A stretch of DNA of 64,000 bases from Brachyhypopomus gauderio (GCF_052324685.1 NC_135211.1:19286324-19350323), one strand, 5' to 3'. Shown: positions 48,960 to 61,084, counted from the first letter of the stretch. The notes: generated by a model not told the origin, from the sequence alone. Made by a program: numbers and translations.

Positions 48960-51900
48960 TATGTCTGTGCCGCAGAGAAAAAAAGCCGAGAGAGCATGCT
49001 GTTGTTCCTGAAGTTTGTTGAAATTGTGAAACGGCAGGTGAAGAGACAGCTCACTACGCGCTGGGATGACGTAATTCTCAGAGTCACGCCCCCAGTGGTG
49101 GAAAAGAGAACTGCGTTAGTCTCCTGTTTAGAGACCAGTTCACGGTTTCTTTTGTTATGCGCAATGTATGTTGGTATTAGAAAACACCGATCCGAGATCA
49201 GCTACAAAACGCCATTGCACTTTTGAACAAGTTCGAGAACTAAGCGTGGATGTCGGACCTGGTTACGCCCTTACTCAACTGTGAAAAAATCTGTGAACTG
49301 ATTACTTATTGGGGGAAAAAGATTAGAAAATAAATGTATGCTAATTTATTGATTGAAAAATAAATAAATACATTGACTTTGTTTTGTGCTTTAACTGTGA
49401 ATTGCTTGCGAGCAGTCATATTTTCTAACGTTTTAATGAGTAACTTTAATGAGTAATGAGATTAGAAAGGAACGGTTGTCAGAAACGATCATGCGTCGAG
49501 ACTATATCGGGTCTGATACTGGATTTGTAAACCAATATGTAATTGGTACAATAGAATCTAACAAAAACGCACTTTTGTATAGACTATCACGTTATGTATT
49601 ATAAAGTAATAAATAGAAGGCTACCCAGAGTTAACCCGTGCTGTGTAGTAAAATGTCTGTAATTCCCTGACAGTGCATGTGCAAGTTCATATTATCTTAA
49701 AATTAGGGAACACAGCTTTCATAACAGTTTTCTATAAGGACCAGGGCGTAACGGGTCGAAGCAACTAAAAAAGAAGTACATTGATGACATCTGCTGTTAA
49801 ATTTAAGTATTTGTTACAGATACAAAATCTCTAAAATAATTAATGAAAATTACCATAGGAACAATCGTCTGAGTCTATATGGCAAAAGAAATTAAAGAGA
49901 TTAGACGAAAGTGAAAAATAAAATAATCGGTTAGGCTATAATAACCGTAATATATAATTCCAGTAATCTAAAAACCTCTCATTCATATCCGGTTTTAATG
50001 GGTTCGTTCTTGAGTCATTATCTATTAGATGTTTAAATTTTTTTTTACTAAAATGACAAATACAGATTCATACGATACAGTGAGAAGTCAGAATATATTT
50101 AATTTATAATGAATTCTAAGTAAAAAAAAAAGAAGTAAGAATTCAAACATTTTTATTACATACGTCTGGCGTATAAAAATTTGAATTGGGTTGGGGCTCA
50201 GATTCAAAAGCAACAAATATTGTCTAATCAAAGGGTTTTTTATTTTTAAATTGTTAAATTAAATTTTTAGATGCATATCACGGTTTCTTGAAATGTTGTT
50301 TTGCTATTTTTAAACAAACATTGTTTTTAACTTAAAATGTTCTCTTCTCCGTTTTGAAACTTTGAACCTGATAACCATTCTGCATTATTGTAATTCACAA
50401 TTTTTAAAGACATGTATAATAAAAATAAACTCGTGTACAAAATCCTCACCTGGTATTGTACATGTTTGTCTAATGGACAGATGGGACATTCCTGTCCCTG
50501 TTTGGTCATCAGCACATTCACGGAGACTTTTCATCTGTTATAAGGCATCAGTGCTTGTGTGAATAGCCCTACACAATGGTTTGGCATTTTGTCAATTGTT
50601 TTGGGTCTATATTCTCTCGACCAGTTAAAACCGGATTACAGACACGCGATCATTAAAGCAACCAGCACTACGACAGCTGCCAATGTTAAATCCAATCACT
50701 TTCCATCCGGGCTCCTTACGTCCCACAGAGACTTGAATGGTTGTAGTAATTAGTGCTGAGATTACTGATGGATGCTGCCACACACCTGCCCCACTACTCA
50801 CGTCTGAGGGGAGTGGGGGAGGGGCAACGCGGAGACTCTGCTTTGATAGGGGCGCAGGTCATGGGGGCGGAGCCATTTGGGAGGGCTCCTCTGAGGGCTA
50901 TGAGGGACGCAGGGCCTGAAGATCTCCAGGGAGTGATTTCATGCCAAAACTCTGAGTCATGGGAAACCTGACCTTGCTGCTCTTTTTTTCTTCCTAGAAA
51001 TATTTAATATTGTGTGTGTGTGTGAGAGAGAGAGAGAATCTTGCTGTTTGCCTCTCATTAGAACTACAATGTATATTCTGTCCTCAATACACTTGTATTC
51101 CCAGATATCCAACCTTTTGAATTCGCAAAGTAACACGAGATACAAACAAAAGTAGTAGGATTGTCAGCCTCTCAGATTTAGGGTTTTATTTGATACCAGG
51201 AACTACCACAAAAAGGGAAATGCAACACAAGTTTCAATTCCCATACTGAGATTCACAGAAATGCAATGCATAAGCATTTTTGACTTGACACTTTTACAGT
51301 GTCAATCTTATCTCTGATTAAAACCCTGCCATTTATTTGCTTCATTATAATGGTTTGTAACTAACGTGAAAAAACTGCTGGCGATAGCCTAGCAATTTCG
51401 TACATGCAATGCATAATTACACCACTAGAGGATACTGTTTTCATTTTAAGTTGATCTTTAAAAATCTTTTCATGTCATCTTTCTGCATCTTCCTTTTGAC
51501 AGAGGGCCTGTGATTAATTACACACGCGATGTTAAGCCTACTGCGGGGCACAAAGCTCACACGTCGTAAAAGCTTCGAAACATGGAAACTGGAAGCTCTG
51601 AAACTTCTGTCTTCTCCAGGGAATGGCAGGCCGTTCACACACATTAGCAGCAAAAAAGTGTCTTAAAATGGCAGAATGTGTAGCACATACAGACTGAGCC
51701 ATATGTGTAACTACATTACACTATAGAAGTAAAAAAGACAAATCTGATTATTTCTTACCGACGGAATTTCATTGTGTGAATAATATTTAAACTGATTAGT
51801 CTAATCAGAACTAATCAGTTTCAGGCAAGTGAGGGAAGAAAAACGTGGTTGGAACAATTAACAGAATCGAGATTTCCGCGCGTGAATCATTTACCAAATA

Positions 51901-52550
51901 CAAATATGGCTTATGCTCAGCGTGAAAGGGCTTTCGCTCACAAAAAACCCCAATGTATTTTTATCCAAATATCTTTCCACGTTTTTACGTCAATCCACAA
52001 ATAAAACAAACGTGGCCTAAAATGCGTTGTCCCATTAACAGCAGGCAGATAACTTGCAGACGGGTGCCATGTGACGGAGCACTGCGAGTTGACAGGAGTA
52101 TTAGGAATGACCTTTGCTCTTTCTCCCTGCAGAAACACGCTCGAGCTAGGCGTTATTCACACGGTTATAGACAACAGACATGTACAACAGACATATACAA
52201 AACCGACATACAGTACAATGAATGCGTGTCCCCCGAGTTACCATTTCCTTTACAATGAGAGGATTTGAACCAAACTTTTTGTTCTGCTGGTTATATTTCG
52301 AGCAAACTGTACCACACTGTTACCATCAGGCCCTTGTAGGGGTTCACGCGTTCCTGCTGTCGGTATGAGCACCGCACTCATCTTTTGATCTTTCAAACGA
52401 GACAAATGTATTAATCGCCTTTTCGGAAATAGGGGGAAAGTATTCGGTAACTTTGAACTCAAAGGCAGTTGGTTGCTATAGTTACTATTTAAGAGGTAAA
52501 GGGTTAAATAAAAGGGGCATTATTCCTAAAAGGAGTGAAGTCCATCTAAT
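48960..52550. other. intergenic region between divergent dync1li2 and basp1
   Basis: AT-rich unique sequence. I found no exon, element ends or satellites, apart from a short GA run (51022-51036) and a small inverted repeat (51788-51820). All frames are under about 100 codons, with no recognisable motif. Confidence 0.5.
51788..51820. repeat. small perfect inverted repeat
   Basis: AAACTGATTAG at 51788-51798 and CTAATCAGTTT at 51810-51820 are exact reverse complements with an 11-base loop that itself contains TCTAATCAGA. Confidence 0.8.
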
Positions 52551-52559
52551 CTAGGGAAG

Positions 52560-52838
52560 TATGCGCGCTGAGAGAGGAAGGGGGGAGAGGGCGTGTATGG
52601 TGGTTGGGGAGGAGAGCGTCTATAACGACAGATGTCTCGCGCACCGTGCTGTTTAACAGGAGCAGTGCGCGCGGGGGGAGCCCAGTGGAGACCGGAGCTC
52701 GAGGAGCGGGACTGTGTGCAGCTGTCGCTCGTGCGCGTTCTGCTGGATTCAGATCATTGTTACAGCAGGGAGACAAATCAGCCACTGCACTCTTCCCCAT
52801 CGCACGGATTTCTGGGGTTCGCATCAGCCGCAAAGCAG
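52560..52838 (+). promoter_or_regulatory. basp1: predicted basp1 promoter and non-coding exon 1
   Basis: A CpG- and GC-rich island (GCGCGCGGGGGGAGC, CTCGTGCGCGTTC) rises abruptly from AT-rich sequence. It ends with a usable donor near 52838 (CAG/GTCGGTAAAC region). BASP1 in vertebrates has a non-coding first exon followed by an intron and one coding exon, which fits. The TTAAATAAAAGGGGC at 52502-52517 could act as a TATA-like element. Transcript evidence is lacking. Confidence 0.4.
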
Positions 52839-53721
52839 GTCGGTAAACTTTTTACCTCTGTTTTTTTTCTAGTTCGTTTTCTTAATTTTGCATTGTCTGC
52901 CGAACCATACTGTCAGTCTTAATGCCCAACGATAAAGGGTTGGAGCGCTGTTCTCAAAGGCAGGACCAAGCGCCGGGATGGTGTTTCCTTTGTTCTTCAT
53001 ACTCGAATTTGCACTTTAACTCCGTTCACAGGAACCATGTCGTAAACACATAATTCATATATTAAAATATAGATAGAAATGCTCAATTTTCCCTGTTCTC
53101 CTTGCTTAGTAATATGTGAAGTGCGAGATAAGTTTTAATTTATATTATAAAATCCGCACGCGTCAAGTCCCATTGATACAATGTACTAGTTGTTTGGCGT
53201 GGTTTCTGTTCAAACAGTTTTCAGTTATTTAGGCGTTTAATCTACAATGCAAAATGAATGTGTGTCCAAACCAGGTTTTGTCAAACAGGATCCTGTCATA
53301 GGTAATCATATTCCAAGTGACCGATTTCATTATAGCGATTCATTATAACAACTGTTTGTGTGAAGTTGCATTCCTCCAAACGTCAAACCAGTTTTACGTA
53401 TTTTTCCATATACTTTGTTCTCCTAACCGGCACCGTACAGTTGACCATAAACCGGCTGTACGCCGCTTGTGGGCGCGTGATGGCGAACAAAAGAGCAGCG
53501 GGGGGCGGGGAGGGGCGGGGTGCCGTCGGAGCGCTGTAGCTCACCGAATAGCTACTTTTTGTCGTCCTTGCGTTGCCGAGGACAGTGACACTGTACGCTG
53601 TAAATTGCACGTTTAGGAATCACAGGGACTTTTCCTATAACTTATTAATTTACTTAGCAGCCACCGTGGTTCAGTACTACCGTAGCTGCTGCATACTAAT
53701 GTGCCGCAGACGTAGTCTGCA

Positions 53722-53744
53722 TGACCCCCCCCCCCCCCCCCCCC

Positions 53745-53774
<30 letters not shown>
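53722..53774. repeat. C run and (CA)n microsatellite
   Basis: About 21 C followed by (CA)n in the presumed basp1 intron 1. The rest of 52850-55140 shows nothing coding. Confidence 0.93.
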
Positions 53775-53778
<4 letters not shown>

Positions 53779-55141
53779 TTCTCTTTTTCTCTCTCGCTCT
53801 CTCTGTCCAATGTAGCCTAATGCTGATTTGTATTTATTCTTTTTTGTCATGTTACCTTTTTATCTCAAGATCCGATCAAGCGGATCACCACGTGCTTACC
53901 ATGCCCTGAGTCAGCAAAATTATGGACCTGTTTGTCGTGTACATTATTATAGCTACTGTGACATTAAGATCTTTCTTTCATAACAGAACCACATTGCTTG
54001 TGTATATGAAAATAGTAGTCCATCGTATACGAGTTAAAATGAATATAATCATGACTGGAGTCATTCGGGTCTTCGTGCCTATGTTCCTGCTATGAAGCTG
54101 CAAACGAGGCATATCATGGAGTTTGCATTGATCTGCGCGTGGTCTTCGCCACCGACTACGCTTCCGGTCTCGGTTGCCCAGTGCAGCACTACGGACAGCT
54201 CCCTTCTAACTGCCCTACGTGCGCGCGACTGTCAATCGGTACAGCAAATGTTGACGGGTTTTGATAAAGATTATGCCCGTTTGCCCGTATAATTATTTTT
54301 ACGGTAACTACCATGTTGATTCTTAATTTTAAGTCTTCATTAGATTAATGAAGATTAGGTTTAGATTAGATTTTAGGTTTTAATCATTAGATTAGGTTTC
54401 TTTTCCCCTGTAGCAGAATGTTAGATAATTTTGAAATCTGTCTTTCTGTAATTTTCTGTAAATCTGATGATCATGAGGGCTGCTCCATTCTGTCTCCTCT
54501 ATGTTAGCTCATTAGCAACTTGTGGTGTGTCGTGTTTCAGAACATTAGTGTGCAGTAGTGTGTTCTACTCTGCTGTTCTCCCTGCACAAACAATCTCACT
54601 ACATCAACTTTGTCCTCCATGAACAAACCTCAGCTGGTTCCTCACAGCCATGCACACTGCAGAACAGCTGCAGAGCACGTGCTCCTCTGGTCCTGAGGGG
54701 GCAGGCTTGGGCCCCGAGACCGTCCTGCCTCTGCAACAGGCTTTTCTCATGCTCTGCCCTCATGTCTGTGTTCTCTTTTGACTGAGTAAACTTGGTCTTG
54801 GCAGTGCGAGATGATGTGTTTTCCCAGGACACAGGGGTTAAAGGCATTTTTATATGTGGTGTGCTCCAGTTCCCATGAGAGAAACCCTGCAAGGGGTGAG
54901 AGATGGACAACACGGGTGAGAGATGATCGAGCCCACCTGGTAGAACCACTGATTCAAGATTACAGAGCTACTCAAACAAGAGCTGAGCAGGGAGAGCCGT
55001 GAGGGCTCCGCCTCCAGCAGCTATTGGCACCTCCCCCTCTTGCTGTGCAGTCTTTCCCCTTGGCAGCGCTGTGAACCTTTAAAGGGCAGAACTGGCAGTA
55101 ACTGTGCTGACATCCGGCATCTCATGTTTATCTCTGTTAAT

Positions 55142-55319
55142 CAGAGGTGTCAATTCCAGGTTCAGAAAGTAAAAGTCCTCACCAGGATTTTCCTCAAGCT
55201 TGCTAGATTTTCTAATTAGTGCAATCCAGGTAAAATTAGTGGAATCAACACAATTCAGGAAGCTTGAGCAAAATCCTGGTGAGCACTTTTACTTTCTGAA
55301 CCTGGAATTGACACCTCTG
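55142..55319. mobile_element. palindromic hAT-type MITE with perfect 8-bp TSD
   Basis: The ends are nearly perfect long inverted repeats of about 50 bp (CAGAGGTGTCAATTCCAGGT at left, its inverse at right). They are flanked by CTGTTAAT at 55134-55141 and 55320-55327. It is 178 bp long. It lies about 130 bp before the basp1 coding-exon acceptor. The high arm identity suggests a young insertion. Confidence 0.93.
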
Positions 55320-55457
55320 CTGTTAATTATGCAAGACTACATTTGAGGCCAAAGTGCATGTGATGTAAAAATACTTTTATCATGTCTTTACCTGTTTCAT
55401 TTCATACCTGTTTCATGTCGTAATGTGGGACTTCTGTGTTGTCATCCAGGACACAGT

Positions 55458-57818
55458 ATGGGAGGCAAGCTCAGTAAGAGGAAGAAGGGATATGATGTCA
55501 GCGACCCGAAGGACAAGAGTGAGGAGAGTCCAGTGGTAGCAACGGCTACAACTGAGCAGAAGGCAGAGGTCCCTGCCGAGGACCCAGCGGTGGACGCTGC
55601 AGCGGGACAGGAGGTGGAGGAGAATGCTGTAAGTTCTGACGGCGCTCCAGAGGCCCAGGCTGAGCAGACCACCACACCTGCAGACACAAAGGTGGAGGTG
55701 AAGGAAGCGGTTCCTGCATCAAAGGAACCTGTTGCCAAAACAGAAGCAGCCACTTTGGTGGCAGCGTCGGTCCCCCTGTCACCGGCTCCACAGGAAGACA
55801 CGGCAACGGCCCCAGAGCTGCACCAGACTACAGATGCTCCAGCTGTGGTTGAAGCAATACAGGTTACAGCTGCCCCAGTGGAGGTTGTACAGGCGGTACC
55901 TACCCCTATGAAAAATGCAGGTGCCCCAGTAGAAGTTGTATCTGCCCCGGAGAAATCTGCTACTACCCCTGTAGAAGATATGTCTGCTCCTGTAGAGGTT
56001 TTATCTGCTCCTGTAGAGGTTATATCTTCTCCCAAGAATCAAGTACCTGCACCAGCTGATACTGACCCTGAGAAGCAAACGTCTGCTCCAGTAGAGACTT
56101 TAGCCAGCCCAGTAGAGACTAACCAAGAGGAACCAGTGACTACTCCATTAAAGTCTGTTACTGCGCCAGAGGAACCAGTTCATCCCCCACAACTAACAGC
56201 TTTGGCTGAACCCATGGCCAAGTTAGAAGAGCCAATATCAGTATCAGCAGAACCACCACAAAATCCTACTGGAGTTTCACCACATGAGCCTGTAACTACA
56301 CCAGAGCAGCCTGTCATTGTACCAAAGCTACCTGTAGCTAAACCACAGGAGTCTGCTACTACACCAGAGAAGCATGTAGATACACCACAGGAGTCTGCTA
56401 CTACACCAGAGAAGCATGTAGATACACCACAGGAGTCTGCTACTACACCAGAGAAGCATGTAGATACACCACAGGAGTCTGCTACTACACAAGAGGAACC
56501 TGTAACTACACCACAGGTGTCTGCTACTACACCAGAGCAACCTGTAACTACACTACAGGAGTCTGCCTCTACACCAGAGAAGCATGTAGATACACCACAG
56601 GAGTCTGCTACTACACCAGAGAAGCATGTAGATACACAACAGGAGTTTGCTACTACACCAGAGAAGCATGTAGATACACCACAGGAGTCTGCTACTACAC
56701 CAGAGGAGCCTGTAGCCACACCAGAGAAGCCTGTATCTGTACCAGAGGAACCTGTAGCTACACCTCAGGAGCCTGTAATTACTCCACAGGAGTCTGTAGC
56801 TACACAAGAGAAGCCTGTAGATACACCACAGGAGTCTGCTACTACACCAGAGGAACCTGTAACTACACCACAGGAGTCTGCTACTACACCAGAGGAACCT
56901 GTAACTACACCACAGGAGTCTGCTACTACACCAGAGGAACCTGTAACTACACCACAGGAGTCTGCTACTACACCAGAGAAGCATGTAGATACACCACAGG
57001 AGTCTGCTACTACACCAGAGAAGCCTGTAGCTACACCAGAGGAGCCTGTAGCTACACCAGAGAAGCCTGTATCTGTACCAGAGGAACCTGTAGCTACACC
57101 CCAGGAGCCTGTAATTACTCCACAGGAGTCTGTATCTACACAAGAGAAGCCTGTAGATACACCACAGGAGTCTGCTACTACACCAGAGGAGCCTGTAGCT
57201 ACACCAGAGGAGCCTGTAGCTACACCAGAATACAATGCAGTGAAGGAAGTGGAGCTTTCTGCAGCACAGGCAGTGGAGGAAGTGGAACAGGAGGTTTTAA
57301 GTGCCATGGAAATTAAGGGAGTGTCATCTGAGGTTCCAGAGGCTGCACATGTGGGGCCAGAGCCCACAGCTGATCCTGAGTCCACAGAAACAGAAGCAGA
57401 GCCAAGCAGTGCAAATGCTGAAGCACCAACCACTGAAGAGCCCATCCCTGAGATCATCATATCAGAATCAACCTCGACCAACGATCTTTCTGGTGAGGAA
57501 CCTAGCGCCACCCCTGTCCCTCATCAGGAGAAGCTTGGTAATGGAGAGTGTGAGAGCCCTGGTTCAGAGGACTCTGTGGAGGATCCTCCCCCTGCAGGGC
57601 CCAAAGTTAATGGGGATTGTCAGAAACCGGTCCCTGCTGATGGCACTGGCCACGCCCCAGATCCTGTGGCGCAGAAGTGTGTGAATGGAGAGGCAGCGCA
57701 GCCAAAGCAGAGTGAACTGAAACAGGACTTGACCCTGGTCTCCGCTGAGGACCAGACGGCCGGAGGCATGGTGGAAGCCCTGAGCGGCCACGCAGAAAAG
57801 GCCCTCGACGCCGTGTGA
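55458..57818 (+). CDS. basp1: brain acid soluble protein 1 (NAP-22/CAP-23), repeat-expanded
   Basis: The coding exon begins after the acceptor TCATCCAG at 55449. The start ATG at 55458 (ACAGTATGG, good context) gives 786 aa. An earlier in-frame ATG at 55425 lies in the intron. The N-terminus MGGKLSKRKKGYDVSD is the BASP1 signature: Gly2 for myristoylation, a Lys/Arg-rich effector stretch that binds PIP2 and calmodulin, and Ser6, the PKC site. The rest is a disordered Ala/Pro/Glu/Thr-rich protein, as in the family. Human BASP1 is only about 227 aa, though. The added length comes from a Thr-Pro heptapeptide array (about residues 278-593) and a looser SAPVEV array before it. The end is GHAEKALDAV. 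BASP1 sits at the inner plasma membrane of growth cones and also acts as a WT1 co-repressor. The family is secure from the N-terminus; which fish paralogue it is remains open. Confidence 0.9.
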   Translation: MGGKLSKRKKGYDVSDPKDKSEESPVVATATTEQKAEVPAEDPAVDAAAGQEVEENAVSSDGAPEAQAEQTTTPADTKVEVKEAVPASKEPVAKTEAATLVAASVPLSPAPQEDTATAPELHQTTDAPAVVEAIQVTAAPVEVVQAVPTPMKNAGAPVEVVSAPEKSATTPVEDMSAPVEVLSAPVEVISSPKNQVPAPADTDPEKQTSAPVETLASPVETNQEEPVTTPLKSVTAPEEPVHPPQLTALAEPMAKLEEPISVSAEPPQNPTGVSPHEPVTTPEQPVIVPKLPVAKPQESATTPEKHVDTPQESATTPEKHVDTPQESATTPEKHVDTPQESATTQEEPVTTPQVSATTPEQPVTTLQESASTPEKHVDTPQESATTPEKHVDTQQEFATTPEKHVDTPQESATTPEEPVATPEKPVSVPEEPVATPQEPVITPQESVATQEKPVDTPQESATTPEEPVTTPQESATTPEEPVTTPQESATTPEEPVTTPQESATTPEKHVDTPQESATTPEKPVATPEEPVATPEKPVSVPEEPVATPQEPVITPQESVSTQEKPVDTPQESATTPEEPVATPEEPVATPEYNAVKEVELSAAQAVEEVEQEVLSAMEIKGVSSEVPEAAHVGPEPTADPESTETEAEPSSANAEAPTTEEPIPEIIISESTSTNDLSGEEPSATPVPHQEKLGNGECESPGSEDSVEDPPPAGPKVNGDCQKPVPADGTGHAPDPVAQKCVNGEAAQPKQSELKQDLTLVSAEDQTAGGMVEALSGHAEKALDAV
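56290..57235 (+). repeat. in-frame 21/42-bp repeat coding TTPEEPV / TPQESAT heptapeptides
   Basis: About 45 heptapeptide units, often paired into 14-residue (42-bp) units such as TPQESATTPEKHVD. A larger block (VSVPEEPVATPQEPVITPQESV) occurs twice, around 56730 and 57070, showing a higher-order duplication. No unit breaks the frame. The opposite strand is also stop-free (Cys/Ser/Val- or Leu/Tyr/Arg-rich); those frames are artefacts. Confidence 0.95.
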
Positions 57819-58450
57819 AGAACACGATTAAAAGCCTGAATCTCATACTGATGAAAACAACAAAACATAGCTAAAAAGTCCCTCTGACAACACAAGATGT
57901 CAAAAAAAAAATGTGAACAACGCCTGTTGCGGTAACTCGGGTGAAAGGAATTCTGGTTAACCAAAAAGAAATGCAACCTCTTGAGAGAGAAAAGCAGAGA
58001 GAATGAGGGAGGAGGGGTGGGGGTGTGCCTTACTACATAAACCCTTAAAAACATGAGCAGATTGGTTACACACAGACAGAAAAACAAAAAAAGGGGGAAA
58101 TGATGGAAATGAACATGCTTGTGTTGTGTGTTTGAGTCATAAACATGAAACTGGGTTACTGAATTAGCATTTAATACAATATATTCTGATGTAGACTTTC
58201 ACGTTTCCATGTTCATATAACAAAGGTGAAAAATCATGCGTTTGAAGATCATGCTTTTTGAACTTTTATCGAGGGCTGAAAAAAATTAGAGAATGATAAT
58301 TTTTTTCTCGATGGCTTGGCATAGTAAATAAGAGGCTCTTAAATGTAGTAAATAAGAGGCTCTTGTACCTTAAATCGGGTTCTTTTATTTTCACACTTTT
58401 TAAATGTGCTGCTGCAGTGCCTGGGACTTGTTATATTTAAGAGTACTTGA

Positions 58451-58456
58451 AATAAA
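58451..58456 (+). promoter_or_regulatory. basp1: candidate basp1 polyadenylation signal
   Basis: AATAAA lies 633 bp after the basp1 stop, just before a (GT)n(CTGT)n microsatellite. Confidence 0.5.
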
Positions 58457-58497
58457 CACATAACACAAATGTAATGGCTAATGTATTGAAAAGACAA

Positions 58498-58499
<2 letters not shown>

Positions 58500-58540
<41 letters not shown>

Positions 58541-58566
58541 TGTCTGTCTGTCTGTCTGTCTGTCTG
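58500..58566. repeat. (GT)n(CTGT)n microsatellite
   Basis: About 38 bp of GT followed by seven CTGT units. Confidence 0.95.
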
Positions 58567-59046
58567 GAGTTCTAGGAACTCTGCAAAACTGTTGCTACAT
58601 CTTACCACACAGCATTGTTAGCTTGTGCTGTCAGGTCTTTGTAACAAACACCCGAATAGTGTGGCCGTGTACATAAGAGCATGTCCAAGTACGTGTGAGT
58701 ATGTGTGTGAGTGCATGAGTAAATGTTTGAGTATATGAGTACGTGTTAGTATATTTGAGTAGATGCATGTGTACGTCTACCACCCCCCCAATCTATCTAC
58801 ACTGTTGGATCTCTGCACCTCTGAATAGCCCAGCTGGAGGGGGAGGGGAGGGGGCAGCAGGGGGAGGGGGCAGCGCTGATGAGGACAGGCGTTGTCCGTC
58901 CCCCCCGCAGATGTTTCCATCCTCATAGCTGTGTGCTTGTGTGTGTGTGTGTGTGTGTGCACGCGTACATGCAGTAGGCACTACCAGCAAAACACTGTGA
59001 GGGGGGAAGATGGTGTAATACTAACATAAGTCTTCCCCAAACTGAG

Positions 59047-59100
59047 CATTTACATTTACGGCATTTAGCAGACGCTCTTATCCAGAGCGACTTACAAAGT
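59047..59100 (-). mobile_element. LINE/SINE 3'-tail fragment
   Basis: TTTACGGCATTTAGCAGACG followed by CTCTTATCCAGAGCGACTTA and CAA. In reverse it reads TTGTAAGTCGCTCTGGATAA and then GAGCGTCTGCTAAATG. I recognise this as the widely dispersed teleost tail shared by L2-clade LINEs and some SINEs. Only the tail is present. From 59101 to 60530 I see no gene. Confidence 0.6.
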
Positions 59101-60530
59101 GCTTTGCTTCTGATCACAGAATACATCCTAGGAAATAGTACAGATAGGCCAGAATTCATTGGTCATTTTCACACACACACTCGGACATGAACTTTGCCAG
59201 ACATGGGTAAAATCTGCCAGAATAGAAGTAATGGATGGTGGACGTTTCTTACTGAACACACAGCTTACTGAGCATGCATCTATAATACAGTCAGAGACTA
59301 AAACTATGCGGCTAAAACCATGTGTTCCTTTTGCTTTTTGTTAAAAATAGAAACTGTAATGGCACACACACATGTGAGTGGCATCACTGTAGCTGCAGGT
59401 CATGACCCTAAAGAGCAGAATTGAAATCTAGCAGCTCCACAGAAATCCAGCCTGTCGAGCTACATGCAAAATTAGAACTGAAAAACAGCACTTAAAAACA
59501 AAGTCAACTCTGCTTGCATGTTCATTTAGACACAGCCTACAGGTCACGTGCTTCTGCGTGCCCAGCTGCACCGCCTTAGTTACTGGCTGCCCATGGTTCC
59601 TGTCTCGTCCTTCAGAAGGAGAAGAGGACCTTTGTCACATTCAGCCTCTCCCCATGAAACCCTCTACAAGGCAGTCAAAAAACACCAGCTTTAAACCCAT
59701 TTAAAAGGAACACTTAAAAATGTCTAATATATGGTCTCTAGTCATAAGGACATTTATAAAAATGTTTTAAAAAACAGATTTGTTTTAAACAATATAAACT
59801 TAAAAATGTAGCCAGTATACATAATTTGAGTGGGAAGAATATGGAAACAGGTGATCAGAGTCCAGGGGGATCTGACCCCTCCAAGCACGGCTCCTCTCTC
59901 TCCACACGTTCAATATCTCTCAACAAATACTGGTGCTTTAATTATGTGTGTTTGAGAATGAAGAAGGGGCATTAAGTATGTTCAAATCATCAACATGTTA
60001 ATGATGTTAAGACTCACTACACACACTACCGATCTCTGTACACTGTCCAATAAAGCACAGCATGGTACCATGGGAGGCGCACACACCCACACCCAGAGAT
60101 GTCTAGAGGACTAGGGGGCATTTAGAGGCGGGGTAAATGTGAGGCGAAGGTATTTTGGTGACAGTAGCTCCGCCTCCTCAGAGCTCTCCACTACGAATCA
60201 CTTCCCCTTTCTGTCATTGAGCTAAGGAGACTGTAACTTCCCAAAGCACAGAATCACAGTGAAGACCCTCTACTGTACAAATCCACCACACCCCAGTAGC
60301 CCCAATGCACTCAGGCTGTGCCTCTTCCTCTCTGTAGCTGCCTGAATGGCCTCCTCATCTCCAGGAGTCTTGCCCTGAACCCACAGCACTGGGGCTGTGT
60401 GGAGACACACCAGTTTGACAGATACTAACTGAAAAGGCAAAACAAATGTACATTCTATAAATGTGTTTGTGAGGAAAAAGGACAAATGAAGAGAGAGAGC
60501 AAATGCCCTTTACCATCAGGCCATAAACAA

Positions 60531-60755
60531 AGAGAGGGCTACGCCCACCTAAACTAGGCAAAACTACATCCACTTAAATTAGAGAGGGCTACACCTACCT
60601 AAACTAGGCAAAACTACATCCATTTAAATTAGAGAGGGTTACGCCTACCTAAACTAGGCAAAACTACACCCACTTAAATTAGAGAGGACTACACCTACCT
60701 AAACTAGGCAAAACTACACCCACTTAAATTAGAGAGGGTTACGCCTATCTCTATT
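60531..60755. repeat. 50-bp tandem repeat, about 4.5 copies
   Basis: The unit contains AGAGAGGGCTACGCCTACCT followed by AAACTAGGCAAAACTACACC and CACTTAAATT. Copies differ by only a few bases. Confidence 0.93.
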
Positions 60756-60841
60756 AAATGTCATTAAATGGAGCCACAGATCTCATACTTTTTTCTTTCT
60801 ACTGTCATCACTGTCCTGCTGTCCTGTACCTGGACCCAAAC

Positions 60842-60913
60842 CTTTGGTAAAGCTGTTTTGTGATAACGTCTGTTGCAAAAAGTGCTATAGAAATAAACTT
60901 GACTTTGACTTTG

Positions 60914-60983
<70 letters not shown>
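60842..60983 (+). mobile_element. retroposon tail followed by (CA)n
   Basis: GTAAAGCTGTTTTGTGATAA, then TTGCAAAAAGTGCTATAGAA and ATAAACTTGACTTTGAC, matches the common fish retroposon tail with a short TTGACT repeat. It runs into about 68 bp of (CA)n. This is likely a SINE/LINE end with a microsatellite seeded at its tail. Confidence 0.55.
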
Positions 60984-60985
<2 letters not shown>

Positions 60986-61084
60986 GCACACACACACAAG
61001 CACATACACAAGCATATAAGAGCCTATTGACGAGCTTTGTGGGTTTTACTGTGTTCATTCAGTTGTACAAATACCTCCTCTCTA

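Noticed and set aside
55425..55457. Upstream in-frame ATG of the basp1 frame
   Set aside because: It precedes the splice acceptor at 55448-55449. The conserved myristoylation start MGGKLSK begins at 55458.
56180..57511. 179-, 196- and 248-codon antisense frames over basp1
   Set aside because: They are mirror frames of the basp1 heptapeptide repeat. There are no independent signals, and basp1 has the family N-terminus.
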